Origin: Trebouxia sp. TZW2008
Lineage: Eukaryota; Chlorophyta; Trebouxiophyceae; Trebouxiales; Trebouxiaceae
Assembly: GCA_002118135.1 (NCBI GenBank)
Contig: BDIU01000070.1
Span: forward strand, 62,001-126,000
DNA: 64,000 nucleotides
Direction: 5' to 3'
Of the stretch, positions 22,501 to 33,200 are shown piece by piece (position 1 is the stretch's first letter; every line of letters starts with the position of its first letter). The position numbers and the translations under genes are program-made. The notes beneath the pieces are model-generated. The model saw nothing but the letters and a program-made list of their open reading frames with translations, was not told where the DNA came from and did not search any database.

Positions 22501-25490
22501 TTGAAGGAGGTGGCAATAATCCTGCAACAAAGATAGCTGCTGGTCAGAAAGATGCTTGGCTGTTTTGCAGCTTTGCCTGGTCAGAGAGTGCAGCAGTATT
22601 GCGTGTGCTGACATGCCTGGAAGCAGATTGTGCTGCACAAGCATGTAAGCATTCATTGACAAAGGCATCTGGAAGTTTATGGCATACATTGACACTCATC
22701 TAAAGATGCCACGATGCACATTTCTTTGCCAGCAGGCAGCTGCTTTGTGGCAGGACTACAAAGACAGCACCAAGCATACTTGCATGCACAAATGCTGCTG
22801 TAGTTGTCGTGGCGACTGAAGTTGCTTGCTCAGCTTTGACGCTTGTGACACAGCTCTTGACAGCCTCAAAGGACCATGCAATCTTGTGCCTGAGCCAAAA
22901 TGCAGCTAGATATCAGCCCAGACCAGCTTTCAGTAGCAAATAAATATGCAGTAGCATGGCTGCACCAAGTTTCATTGTGCTACCTGTCATACTTGTCCTT
23001 CATAGCCAGAAGCCGGTGCACGAAGTCAACTGGGTCTTTAATGCTTTCTGGGTCCTGCACCAAAGCGCTGCCAGCAGTCTTGAGGTGCTCGCCCATGATC
23101 TTGCGTATCATGTTGAGGCCGTCATCCACACGCTTGAACAGGGAGTACATGCGAGCCAGATCGTCATATTGGTCCTGCTCTAGCAGCACTACCAGCCCTG
23201 AGTTGTCCATCTCCACTAGCGCTCTCATCTGCAGCACAGCCCACATGTTGCGGCTTTGATTGCAGGAGGTGCTGAAAGCTACAAAGCTCTTGGTCTCTGC
23301 CGTCGTAAAAGCTGTGAATAGGCACAAGTAATACAGGCCTTGCAAACCCTGTTTGTCTGCTCAGCCTTGCGCAATGGTACAGCCAAGCTATGCACATATG
23401 CTACTTGATGACAACCACAACACACAGCAAACGCAAAGGCCTGAGCCTCGGCAACACAAATCTATCTTGACCTTTGTTGCTACATTCACTGCAAGACAAT
23501 GATCTCTGTTGTTGTAGCAGTAGGCAAGCACCAGTTTGACCCCTGCGCACGACATGTAATATAAAACATATCTAAAACAAACACTGGTCTGAAGCAAGGC
23601 TGCACGCTGTGATTGAAGCAGACCTGCTTGCCAATGAGCTCATTCTCTACAACTTTGGTGATGTGCGCTTCACTTGAAGGGTCCAGGTAGTTTACAACAC
23701 GTTCAATTTCCTCCCCAAGCCGCTTTTCTGCTTTCCTGAGGTAGTCAGGGCAGTCGCTGCTACCAATGTAGCATTGGGCTTCAGCCTGCACACATGCAGA
23801 GGGTTTGCCACATGTCTTGCAAAGCCCACGCAGTGTACGTACAGCTTGGGTCAACTTCATGCCTGCATAAATACATGATGAATGCAGAAGATGTTGCTGA
23901 GGCGATGCAGTGCAATCTTTTCTGCCTTAGCACATGGGCCCGTTGTGGCAGAATACACAACCATCAATGAGCTGCGTTTTGCCCTGCCATGTCCAGCTGA
24001 TGCTCATCAGCGCGCGCAAGCACATGTGAGGCACTCGTTGACAGAGCATGCAGTATGACCCACCTGGTAGAACTCTGCTGCTTTTGCAAGGAAGTGCTTC
24101 TCAAAGTCTTCCACGTACACAACAGGGCCAAGGTCCATCAGCATCTGCGCACAGATGCAAAGCAGGATCATTGAGGGGTCAGCGAAGGGAGCAGGTAAGG
24201 AGCATAATGATCACCTCAATGCTAGCAGAGCATGCACCCACTCACAAAGCAGGGGAAAGCACACCACTGTCATTGTTGACATGCCCCGTTTTGACACACA
24301 ATGGAAGGACTGCAGCAAGCAGCAAGCAAAACTTGTGCGCATCAGATGTGCGTGAGCTCACCATGGTTATGGATCTCATGAGTGCTCGGTCAATGACCTC
24401 GCCAGTGCGCTCCTTTTGAATCATGTCCAGCAGTGTTGTCAGCAGCCGCTCACGTACACGCTTGTTGCGGACTACCACATCCCGCCATTTGTCAAGACCC
24501 ATCTGATGCACTGGCACTTTGTTCTGATGTTTAACGTAAATTCGATCCATATACTGCAAGAAAGCAAAAATAAAATTCCAAAGGGACTTTGATGAGGTCG
24601 ATACACTTCTTCGGTGGTTGGAGACCTTAGGCAGATGTTTGAAATAGCATCTGTACAACAGTAGTCACAGCATGCTGCACCTTATTCGCTGATATGCTGG
24701 TCATTCATGCCATGCTTTGCAAGAAGAGGAACAGTTACAGGGTGTGCGACAGGTTTTTGCGCACCATGAGAATGTCCCTGATCATTTGCATTGACTTGTT
24801 GTGATGGTCCCATCGAAGCTTGAGTTCACGCAGAAAGCTTTCTCCTTGAGCTTCTTCCACCTTCTTCTCAATCAGCTGCAAATGCTTGATGATTGTCTCC
24901 TCCAGACCATTATATAGCTGATCGCCAAACTTGTTGATGACCATGTTGTATGCATTCCTGCAATTTGGTTGACATCAGTACTGCTATGTAAGCAAAACAG
25001 CTGGACCATTGCGGCTTGTGCAACACTTGCCTGTAAAGTTCTTCAAAACTCAGGCCGCTGGCGTTGTGATTGTTGATTTCATGAATAGCATCGTTCAGCA
25101 CCTTCCATGTTTTCTCTGCAATCAAATTAATGTGTTGTGTGCTGCCGCCATGTGTGCTGCTGTCAGCTGCGACATGAACAGTATGCGACTCAGAAATCCA
25201 TACCTCCATATTTGGGATCCATCTTTACTGGGTGTTTGAAGGGCTCTATCTTGAACTGCATTTTGCAAGGTCAAGTTGTAGTTGAGTGATCGAGGCAAGT
25301 GGTACTGTATATGACATTCAGGGGAATGAGTGCATGAAGTCAAGAGCAACAAAGTATGCCTGGATGTCACATATTTGCAGCACACACAACACTGAAGTGA
25401 AGCATTGCTCCAAAGACTGCTGAGAGATGCTATCTATAGAATGTGTGACAGCAAACATACCGATCGGTTTCGTTTGCCCTGCGCTGCCAT
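19510..25490 (-). CDS. CUL3: cullin-3, scaffold of BTB-type CRL3 ubiquitin ligases
   Basis: Scaffold linking RBX1-E2 to BTB adaptor proteins. Fourteen exons: 25490-25461, 25255-25204, 25115-25031, 24957-24765, 24553-24362, 24144-24064, 23785-23624, 23228-22984, 22521-22248, 21933-21748, 21226-21076, 20814-20639, 20213-20052, 19734-19510. Sum 2214 nt, 737 aa. Seen: [15 protein letters not shown] (exons 3-4), DILMYMDRIYV, the cullin-homology segment [52 protein letters not shown], and the C-terminal winged-helix end [18 protein letters not shown] with the neddylation lysine at about residue 681, ending KLYRYLA. N-terminal [12 protein letters not shown] resembles CUL3 rather than CUL1. Two introns (after 25031 and after 21076) start with GC rather than GT; no GT alternative preserves the frame. 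Head-to-head with RP2. Confidence 0.97.
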
Positions 25491-26031
25491 GATGACCGGC
25501 TGCGCACGCCGCGCACAAGTAGTAGAGGGCTCAGCAAAGTCTGAGTACCTGACTCAATGCAGCGCACGCAACTGCCCAGAACCAAGGTTTTAAAGATCCA
25601 ATGCCGATGCCTGACTGGTGTTTGCCACACCTGTCGAGTTCTGCAGCAGCTTAACCAATCTACCTGGAATATGAAGTTTGAGCTATGTGTCGCGCAAAAG
25701 GCTTGGACTGAAGCACAATCGCAAGACGTGCTCTCGCCAGCCTTCGACAATATGCAACTGATGAAGGCAAACTCGCCTTTGCTCGTTCGCGGTGAAAAGC
25801 TCGTCAGCCCCGTGCTGAGGCAAAGTCTAGGCACTGAAGATCTGAAGAAGAGGAGCGAGCAAGCCCGCGTCAAGAACAAGGCCCAAATGTACAAATTTGA
25901 GCTGCTGCATGCTAAACCTCAATGCGGCACATTGATGTTTAGGAACCCCTGGGGACGAATAGCTTGCCTGTAAGCACCGTTGAAATGTAGATTGCCAAAT
26001 GGCTGGAGTTGGACAGCCTCTCTAACCCCAA
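25491..26031. promoter_or_regulatory. head-to-head intergenic region, CUL3 / RP2
   Basis: 541 bp between opposed ATGs. It contains an unexplained plus-strand frame of 138 codons (25557-25973) whose second half (from about 25755) reads as a lysine/glutamine-rich peptide with no family I recognise. It could be a 5' exon or UTR of RP2, a separate small gene, or chance. The two promoters must lie here. Confidence 0.4.
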
Positions 26032-28405
26032 ATGGGCTGCTTCTTATCTACCAGCCGTGATAGATCGTCGGCCTACCGCATACAGGTACTGCACACTTCT
26101 TAGTACGTCGCCAGTGTAACAAATTTACCTTTGATGGCGTCGCAGGACGGTCAGACAGAATCTCCAGTAAGTGTGCTTTCCTGGGAGCAAGCAGATCGTC
26201 CAGATCCAGCAGACTTTACCTTCAAAGGCCTGCAGACTGAGACTAAGGTCAAGACTGCAGGGTGAGTTGCCAGCTTCCAGCCGCCAGCTTCTCCGCCAGC
26301 TTCCCCTGATGCACACGGTGTTGTGCTTAAGCTAAGATGGCTTGTGCAGGTCTGTCAGTGGTCAACAGTTTATTATAGAGGCGTGTGTGGTGAGCTGTCA
26401 AGATGCAAAATTGACGGTTTAAACCAAAGTATACTCTCCGTTGACACGACAAAGTATGACATGCTTGCAGGATTGCCAACTATACGTGTTTGATGTCTCA
26501 GCAACCATCTCTGTTGAGGACTGTACAGATTGCCGCATTTTGCTTGGTCCTGTTGACAGCAGGTGCTAGCATGCTGCGCCTGGAGGCTGTCAAGTGCTCA
26601 AACTAGAGCGCTATTTTAGCTGACACTGATCTGTTTGCTGTCACAGCTTGTTCATCAACAACTGCAAGAATTGCACGATTGTTGCCGTATGTCGTCAATT
26701 CAGGTGAGTGTGACTTCACAATGCTACTGCTGGCCCAGTATGCTTGTTTGGTCCTTGTAGAGGTTGTCTCATTGGACAGTGCTGTAGGACAAGGGATTGC
26801 CATGGGTGTACATGCATTATACATTGCTGTACAAAGCCCATCATTGAAGCCTCTACCAAAATGCTCTTTGGATGCTATGACATTGCATACAAAGGGCTGA
26901 CAGGTGCGTGCTGTTGCTTGATGCATGCTGCCAGTTCTTGTTTGTGTAAATCTCACAAGTACATGACTTGTGGCTGCGCAGCACAAATGCAGTCTATCAA
27001 ATTATCCAAATTTCAGAACTTCTGGAGTGATGTCTATGATTTCACCCCTGACTCAAAGAATTGGGACACTGTACCACAGGTAACAATTGTTATCCAGCAG
27101 CAGCATGTGCTGCTTGCAAAGCATTGCACAAGGTTTACAGAATCAACATGCTGTGCTATGTCACTGTCCTGCAGGACTTGACAAGTCTCAAAGTACTTGA
27201 CCCGCTTGCAACTGAAGCGCATGCCATCATCTGTGAAGGGGAGTCAGAGGTGGGCTGATCGCCAGGATAGACATGCTTCACACATGCTTTGTTGAGGGGG
27301 CTGTACTGCAGGCTGCAAGCATGTATCAGGAGGATTTTGGGCTTCTTGAGCTGCATTATGCCCGGTGCTCGCTGTAAGGCATCCTCATCTGCAAGCGGCA
27401 TCACTGCATATGCCTGTCACAAATGCAATGGTGGATGCCGCTAGGCTAAATTCACTAGCTTATGCGCCAGTCAATCACAGTGCAATTGCACAGAAAGCAA
27501 AGCAGTAGGACACAGCTGTTCTCATGAACACATGTATCTTACATTTGCACTTTCTGCAGGCTGTTGTCAAAACACGTGGTGAAAGACTGTCACAGCCGGA
27601 AGAGCCAGGCTTCCTTTGGGTGCTATTCCCTGCTGCTGCACCAGATGCTGCCATGACCCTGTTGCAGAAAGTTGAACTGGAGCTGCAGGTACATGACGTG
27701 CAGCATTTATTAGCAGCAAATGCATCAGCACAGTCACAGGGTCTTCGTGACTATTTATGATGCTAGCAAGACTCACGCTACAACCTTTGTTACAGGACAT
27801 CAAATTAGCACGAACCAATGAAGTCAACTTTGATGATCAGGCATGCAGAGCATTGCGACAGAGCAGCACTGAGGATGCAAAATGCACATCTCTACTGCAG
27901 CCAGGTAGGTCTTCATTGCTTGATATCAGGCAGATAGCAGATACATGCAGCCAACAACTGACCAACAAAATCGGCCACCACTGTCAAATCAATGTGTCCA
28001 AGGCTTTAGTAACTGCATGTCAAGTCTGCTGAGAGGCTGCAATACAATTTGTGCTTTCAAGACAATGCAATGTATGTGGTCCAGCACGATTCATACAGCT
28101 AAGCTTTGCTGAACAAGACTTGGGCAGCTGCAGCTGCCGCCAACAGTCAAAGAGTGCAGGCCTTTGTGACGCTGTAAAAGGAGGCGTGAAACTCCAGCAA
28201 CCATGTATGCTAGTGATGAGAGCATCCGGTCTGCGCAAGCTGCTGAGCTGCTGTGTTGCATGCAGGCCAATACATTGGCATTGAGCTTCAGGGCGCGCTG
28301 GGAAGCTGTGATACTGCAGAAGTGCTAGCAAGAGATGCTGGAGCCCTCCACATTTCTAGACAAGCCAAAGATGCAAAGCCTTTTCGGTTTGCTGGCCTTG
28401 CATAG
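26032..28405 (+). CDS. RP2: RP2 orthologue: myristoylated TBCC-domain protein, ARL3 GAP
   Basis: RP2 stimulates GTP hydrolysis on ARL3 and helps release lipidated cargo at the cilium base. Eleven exons: 26032-26085, 26146-26261, 26350-26389, 26471-26562, 26647-26703, 26788-26903, 26982-27079, 27175-27249, 27560-27688, 27796-27904, 28266-28405. Sum 1026 nt, 341 aa (human about 350). Seen: N-terminus MGCFLS, the dual myristoylation/palmitoylation signal of RP2; then DPADFTFKGL; the beta-helical C-CAP/TBCC domain (SGQQFIIEAC, CTDCRILLGPV, CRQFRTRDC, CCTKPIIEAS); WSDVYDFTP; and a C-terminal NDK-like domain. The arginine finger is at about residue 120 with the neighbouring Gln118. A frame-open start further downstream (26136) would lose the MGC motif, so exon 1 at 26032 is preferred. 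Strong identification. Confidence 0.93.
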
Positions 28406-28432
28406 CGTACATGCGGGCGTGGCTTAGTCTTG
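28406..28432. other. 27-bp tail-to-tail gap, RP2 / ClpR2
   Basis: Only 27 bp separate the RP2 TAG (28403-28405) from the ClpR2 stop (28433-28435 on the minus strand). The 3' UTRs and probably the polyadenylation signals must run into the opposing gene. Confidence 0.85.
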
Positions 28433-30048
28433 CTATCTGGTGTCTCTTTTCTTTTTGGGAGGATACAAGAGTTTGTCTATGACACCATACTCTTGCGCTT
28501 CTTCTGCACTGAAATATTTGTTCCGGTTGAAATCCCTCTGGACCTGCAGTCCAAAGCTTTTGCAGGCAAGCTGGAAACACTGAATTCATTGCTTAGCGTG
28601 ATAATGCAGCATTTTATTGATTTGCTGTCAATGTCATTGACCCACCTTCTCCAATGGCTGACCAGTTTGATCTGACAGTGCATGATTCATGTAATTGCGT
28701 ATTCTTGACAATTCCCGTGACTCATTCTGTATGTCTGAGGCTTGTCCCCTGGCTGCGCCTGAAGGATGATGCAGCATGATGACTGTGTTTGGCATTGCAT
28801 ACCGCTTTCCCTGCAATTGCCCAAAGGACTGTCAACAGGCTGGGGCACCACAGTAACGGGCTGCACAATAACGTACAGCAGTGGCAGCATCGCACCTTTT
28901 TCCCCATTGCTAGCAGGTAGCCCATCATTCCCACGCATCCTCCAAAGCCTGCTGTGAGACAGTCAGACTTTACATACTTCATTGTGTCATGTAATGCTAG
29001 AGTTGGCACAACCTGTATGGAACCACAAGCCTCACTGACTGATTAGGAAAGAATCATACTATAATGCAAGGACCAGCATTTGTTGGAGACATCAAGTGCA
29101 TTGTGTTAGTCACTGTCAGTGCAACATACCAAGGCGTCATGCAAGGCCACTGAGGGGCTGGCATAGACAAACTCCGCAACCCAGATAGACAGTATGATGC
29201 GGTCTGCATAAGATCAAGGGAACTTACCTCTCCACCAGAGCAATTGATGTACAACTGTATGTCTTTCTTGTTTTCACTGTCCAGGTACAGCATTGTTGCA
29301 ACAAGCTGGTTGCCCAGCTCATCATCCATAGGTTTGCTTAGGAAGATGATGCGTGATTGGTACTGCAGCAGCAGATGTGTATTGAGTAGGACACCCTTGA
29401 GCAGCTAAGCCTGACTAATGGGCAGAGATGGATGATGTGCAATTGGTACTGCAGCAGCAAGTGAGTGGTAGGAGCAGCAGAGCCTTAGCAACAAGCAGAA
29501 AGCCAGGGCAGCTTGCTCACCAGGACGTTCCAGAGGTCCACCCATTGCCATCTGTTTGATCTGGGTGCTCTGTAAGGCACTCGGGGTACGCCAATAGGCA
29601 TCATTCTTGTTACTTGCTTTCTGGGTCCCCTTGAGCTGCACAGCGCAAATTCGTGTCAGGCCACAGTGGCTGCAAGATCTTGACGGGTGGCTGCAGAGCT
29701 TACCGTATTGATGCTGTTGCAGCATGTATTTTGTCAAACAAGTCTGGAGCAGGCACCGTGCCTGGAATTTGACCTGTACACAAAGGAACAACACTTGAAA
29801 TTGTGTTCACTTGAGACATGGCAGGTGTGGCAGCTTGCATGCATTCCAACGTTCTCACGTTGTTTCCGGGAACCTATACAATGCGACGTACGGCTCCAGG
29901 CCCTGCAATGAGTACAGCACAAGGTGAGACAAGGCATCGATACACCTGATGCACAGCAGGGACAGCACTGGATGACAGACCTGGTGCTTGGAGCTCTTGC
30001 TGCGCATCCTGGATACGGCTGTATGCCCACCTGCGCTACGTAGGCCAT
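28433..30048 (-). CDS. CLPR2: plastid Clp protease inactive core subunit ClpR2
   Basis: Non-catalytic ClpP-like subunit of the chloroplast Clp protease core. Eight exons: 30048-29981, 29902-29874 (a 29-nt microexon), 29773-29704, 29635-29521, 29362-29228, 29012-28896, 28810-28646, 28543-28433. Sum 810 nt, 269 aa. Seen: basic, Ser/Thr/Arg-containing N-terminus consistent with a transit peptide; the ClpR2 block [13 protein letters not shown] then [60 protein letters not shown]; and [16 protein letters not shown]. The ClpP nucleophile segment is replaced by [14 protein letters not shown], with Gly where Ser is needed, while the His segment (MLHHP) remains. The reading frame of exon 4 is not its longest ORF; the coding frame was set by the ClpR2 block. 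Head-to-head with plastid IF-2 and tail-to-tail with RP2. Confidence 0.93.
29400..29470 (-). repeat. echo of ClpR2 exon 5 acceptor side
   Basis: Minus-strand ttgctgctgcag then taccaattgcacatcatcca (acceptor at 29448) copies the true exon start at 29362 (ctgctgctgcag then taccaatcacgcatcatctt). The copy is 86 bp upstream in the transcript. Identity is high through about 25 coding bases. Confidence 0.8.
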
Positions 30049-30229
30049 CCTGAAGTCAAGTGACAAACGAAGGCAAGTGAGGAGGAAACCATAAGTTTCT
30101 CAGGGTTTGTGAATGTAACTTCCAAGACCCTAAAGGCCTACGTGATCTTACTTGGCCTGCGTGTACAGTTGTGCTGCAAATTTGCCAGTGCTGCAGCGAT
30201 AGCTTTCCGTTCACCGTGACAAAGTGGTC
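30049..30229. promoter_or_regulatory. 181-bp bidirectional promoter, ClpR2 / plastid IF-2
   Basis: The opposed start codons of two nuclear genes for plastid proteins are 181 bp apart, so 5' UTRs and promoter elements must be shared or overlap. No TATA-like element or named motif can be called by eye. Confidence 0.6.
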
Positions 30230-33200
30230 ATGGTGTTCACCACGGGGACATTGCAACATCAGCATTGCATACACCGTCGTCACTTGCTTGAGAGCATCTT
30301 CAAGCAGTTGCACTCCAGCAGGGCGCGAAGGTGTATCCCGACCCGCGCTGCTGATGATCAGTCTCCAAGTTTAGCTTCAAGGCCCCAATTGAGGGGTCCT
30401 CCGAAACGAAATGCTCGGCCCAACCCACCGCCAGCTCCACCGCACAGAGATCAGCAAGACTTCTCCAGGCCTCGCAGTGGCCCTGGAGACAATGGAAACC
30501 GCAGCTTCTCTAGTGATCCTCAACAGCGTCAGAACCCAAGGGCTGGACCAGGTGACGGACAGCATCGACCAGACTTCCAAGGAAAGGACAATAGACAGTT
30601 CAACGAGCAAGACAATAGACAGAATAGTTACAGACAGGACAGAGATGGCTTTCAAGGTCGTTCACAGGATGCAAGGCCCTCATCTCCTGCTGGCAGACCT
30701 TCTTTTCCTCCGCAGAGCAGATCCAGCGCAGATGCAAGACCACCACAACAGCCTGACAGCCCATCGTCACGGTCTGCTTCAGCAGCAGCGCCCTCAGGCT
30801 CTAATCAAAATCCTGCAAACCCCCAGCGCCCACGACCTCCCCCAGGCATGCAAGGGAGACCAGTAAGGCCCCCTGGTACTCCCAGAGGACAACTCAACAG
30901 GCCAATGCGACCTCAGATGCCTCAGGAACCCCAGCGCCAAGAGCTACGAGCCAGCAATGACATGAAGGCAATGGACAAGTTCATAGACCGTATGACTGAC
31001 CCACATCGGCCCCCTCCTCGGCCCCAGCAGCGCCCCGGTGGGCCATCCTCACCCATGTCACGGCAGTCCTCAGATTACCCAGCACAGCCTAACAGACCTC
31101 AGCAACCGCGGGGAGGCCCGCTACGACCGCAACGCCCTCAGGCAGCTGGTTCTGGAACCCTTGCGCCGCCTCCTAGACCACAGACTGCAGACGCACCCTT
31201 CCTGGCACCCAGACCTGGTATGAGACCTGGGCCTAGACCAGGCCCCAACAGGCAAGGCTCTGTTGACATTGACGCCTATGCTGCTTCGCGGGGCAGGCAG
31301 AACCAGAACAGGAGCATGGATGGCCCATATAGGGGTGACCCTGGCAGCAATGGGGCGGGCAGACCCCCTCCCAGGCAGGGGGGTCCAGCCCAGCGGCCCC
31401 CTATGGGCAGGCAAGCACAACCTGCCCAACCTGGCATGCCTCCCCCTGATGAAGCTAGACCAAGTGGTGGCAAAGCCAAGGGAAAGAAGCGAAGTGCAGA
31501 TGATGAGGCAGAAGATGACAAGCTGAAAGCCAGAGGTAAGCTGCCAAAGCAGCTTGTGCCTTTCCACAGTGGCAGGAGGCTTTGCTGGTATACATGCAGA
31601 AAGAGCAGCCCTATTTTCACATGCACATACAACAGCTGATTGTTGACACGCAGAAACAACAGCTCAGCTTTCAGCTTTGGATTTGCTGTGTGTAGCTGGG
31701 TTTTGTCCAATGTTGCAGCTTCTGCACCTAAGTCAATCCAAGGCTGCTGTCTGGTTGTTGCTGCCACAAATGTCATCATCCAGAAGCTGATGTGAGCATT
31801 GTGCTGCGTTCTGCCCATCATTGCTGGGCAGTCAGCTTGACTTGCATTGCATAAGCTCCATTCCATGTATCTGCATGCCAAGCAGGAGCCAGGATGCTAA
31901 CCAGCAGGCAGCTGCACTTGGCTATCATTCCTTCTGTGCTCAGCTTCTTGAGCTTGCTTTGCACCATTTCTTTCCTTCTTGAAGATCAGAGCTTGGGTCA
32001 GGGTAAAAGGGGGAGTAAGACAGATTCTGTGTGATGTCTGATCTCAGTCCTGTCATGTTGTGTTGTTGCAGGCAGGAGGTTTGGGCCTCAGGCCGGCAGA
32101 CAGCCATTTGGAGGTCGGGCTGCCGGCAGGGGTCGTGGCCCTCCCAAGCCCCGAGAGACAAAGGCTGAACGCAAGCAGAGGCGTGAAGATGCCCAGGAGA
32201 AGCTTGTAAAGGAGGACATCATCGAAGTTGGCCTAGAAGGCATGTCTGTGGAAGAGTTGGGGCGCCGTATTGCAGTTGACCCCGAGGATATTGTGGTCGC
32301 TTTGTTCATGAAGGGCGTGGCAGCCCAGGTCAACCAGGTCCTTGACTTTGAGACGGTTGAGATTGCAGCATCTGCGTTTGAGGTTGAAATCATTGAAAAA
32401 GATGAGGCCAAGGTTGATGACGCTGCTCGCAAGACTACGGAGTACACAGATGAGCAAGACTTGGAGCATTTGGAGCCTCGGCCACCTGTTGTGGTTGTCA
32501 TGGGTCATGTGGATCATGGCAAGGTCAGTCACTGCCACCTGAGACATTGCACTTGCTATGTACAGCATGTAGTGCTTGCACATTATGATGCTTAACTCAC
32601 AATCAACCAGCAGCTGTGCATGCTTTCATGATTGTGCGAGCTACAGCTCTGGCACTTCGCCCTGTGCTTGACAGCTCTTGGCGCAATGCCTCCTGCAGAG
32701 ATTGACTCAGATCAGAGGTGCTCAAAAGCAGTGCATATCTGTTGTTGCATGCGTCATTCCAGCATACAGTCAGACCGCTTGCAGCATTGCTTCTTCGAAC
32801 CAATTGTGTGGTCTCTGAAGCTGCAGCAACAGTAAAGTCTGGTTGGCTGACACACACTGCTCCTGCAGACATCATTGCTGGACACAATACGCAAGTCAAA
32901 GGTAGCAGCAGGCGAGGCAGGAGGCATCACACAGGCGATTGGTGCATACACAGTGCCAGTAGACACAGATGCCGATGTCAAGGCAGTCACATTCCTTGAC
33001 ACACCTGGCCATGAGGTAAAGCTTTCTTATCTGCCATGCTGCTGTACATGCCACACAGTGTGATCACTACTGCGGCCTCCTGCTGCTGCTTTGATGCAAA
33101 CTGTTTGAAGCTGCCTGTGATCACGTTCGAATAGTCAGCATGAAGCAATGCTTTCTGCTCTGCACTGTGCTGCACACAGGCACTGCGCTACAGTAAACTC

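Noticed and set aside
29405..29794. 129-codon minus-strand frame taken as the ClpR2 coding frame
   Set aside because: Its frame gives no ClpR similarity. The next frame gives [13 protein letters not shown] and [10 protein letters not shown] and closes every phase.
31276..31881. 201-codon minus-strand frame opposite IF-2 exon 1
   Set aside because: Shadow of the Pro/Arg/Gly-rich low-complexity coding region; no splice partners or family resemblance.
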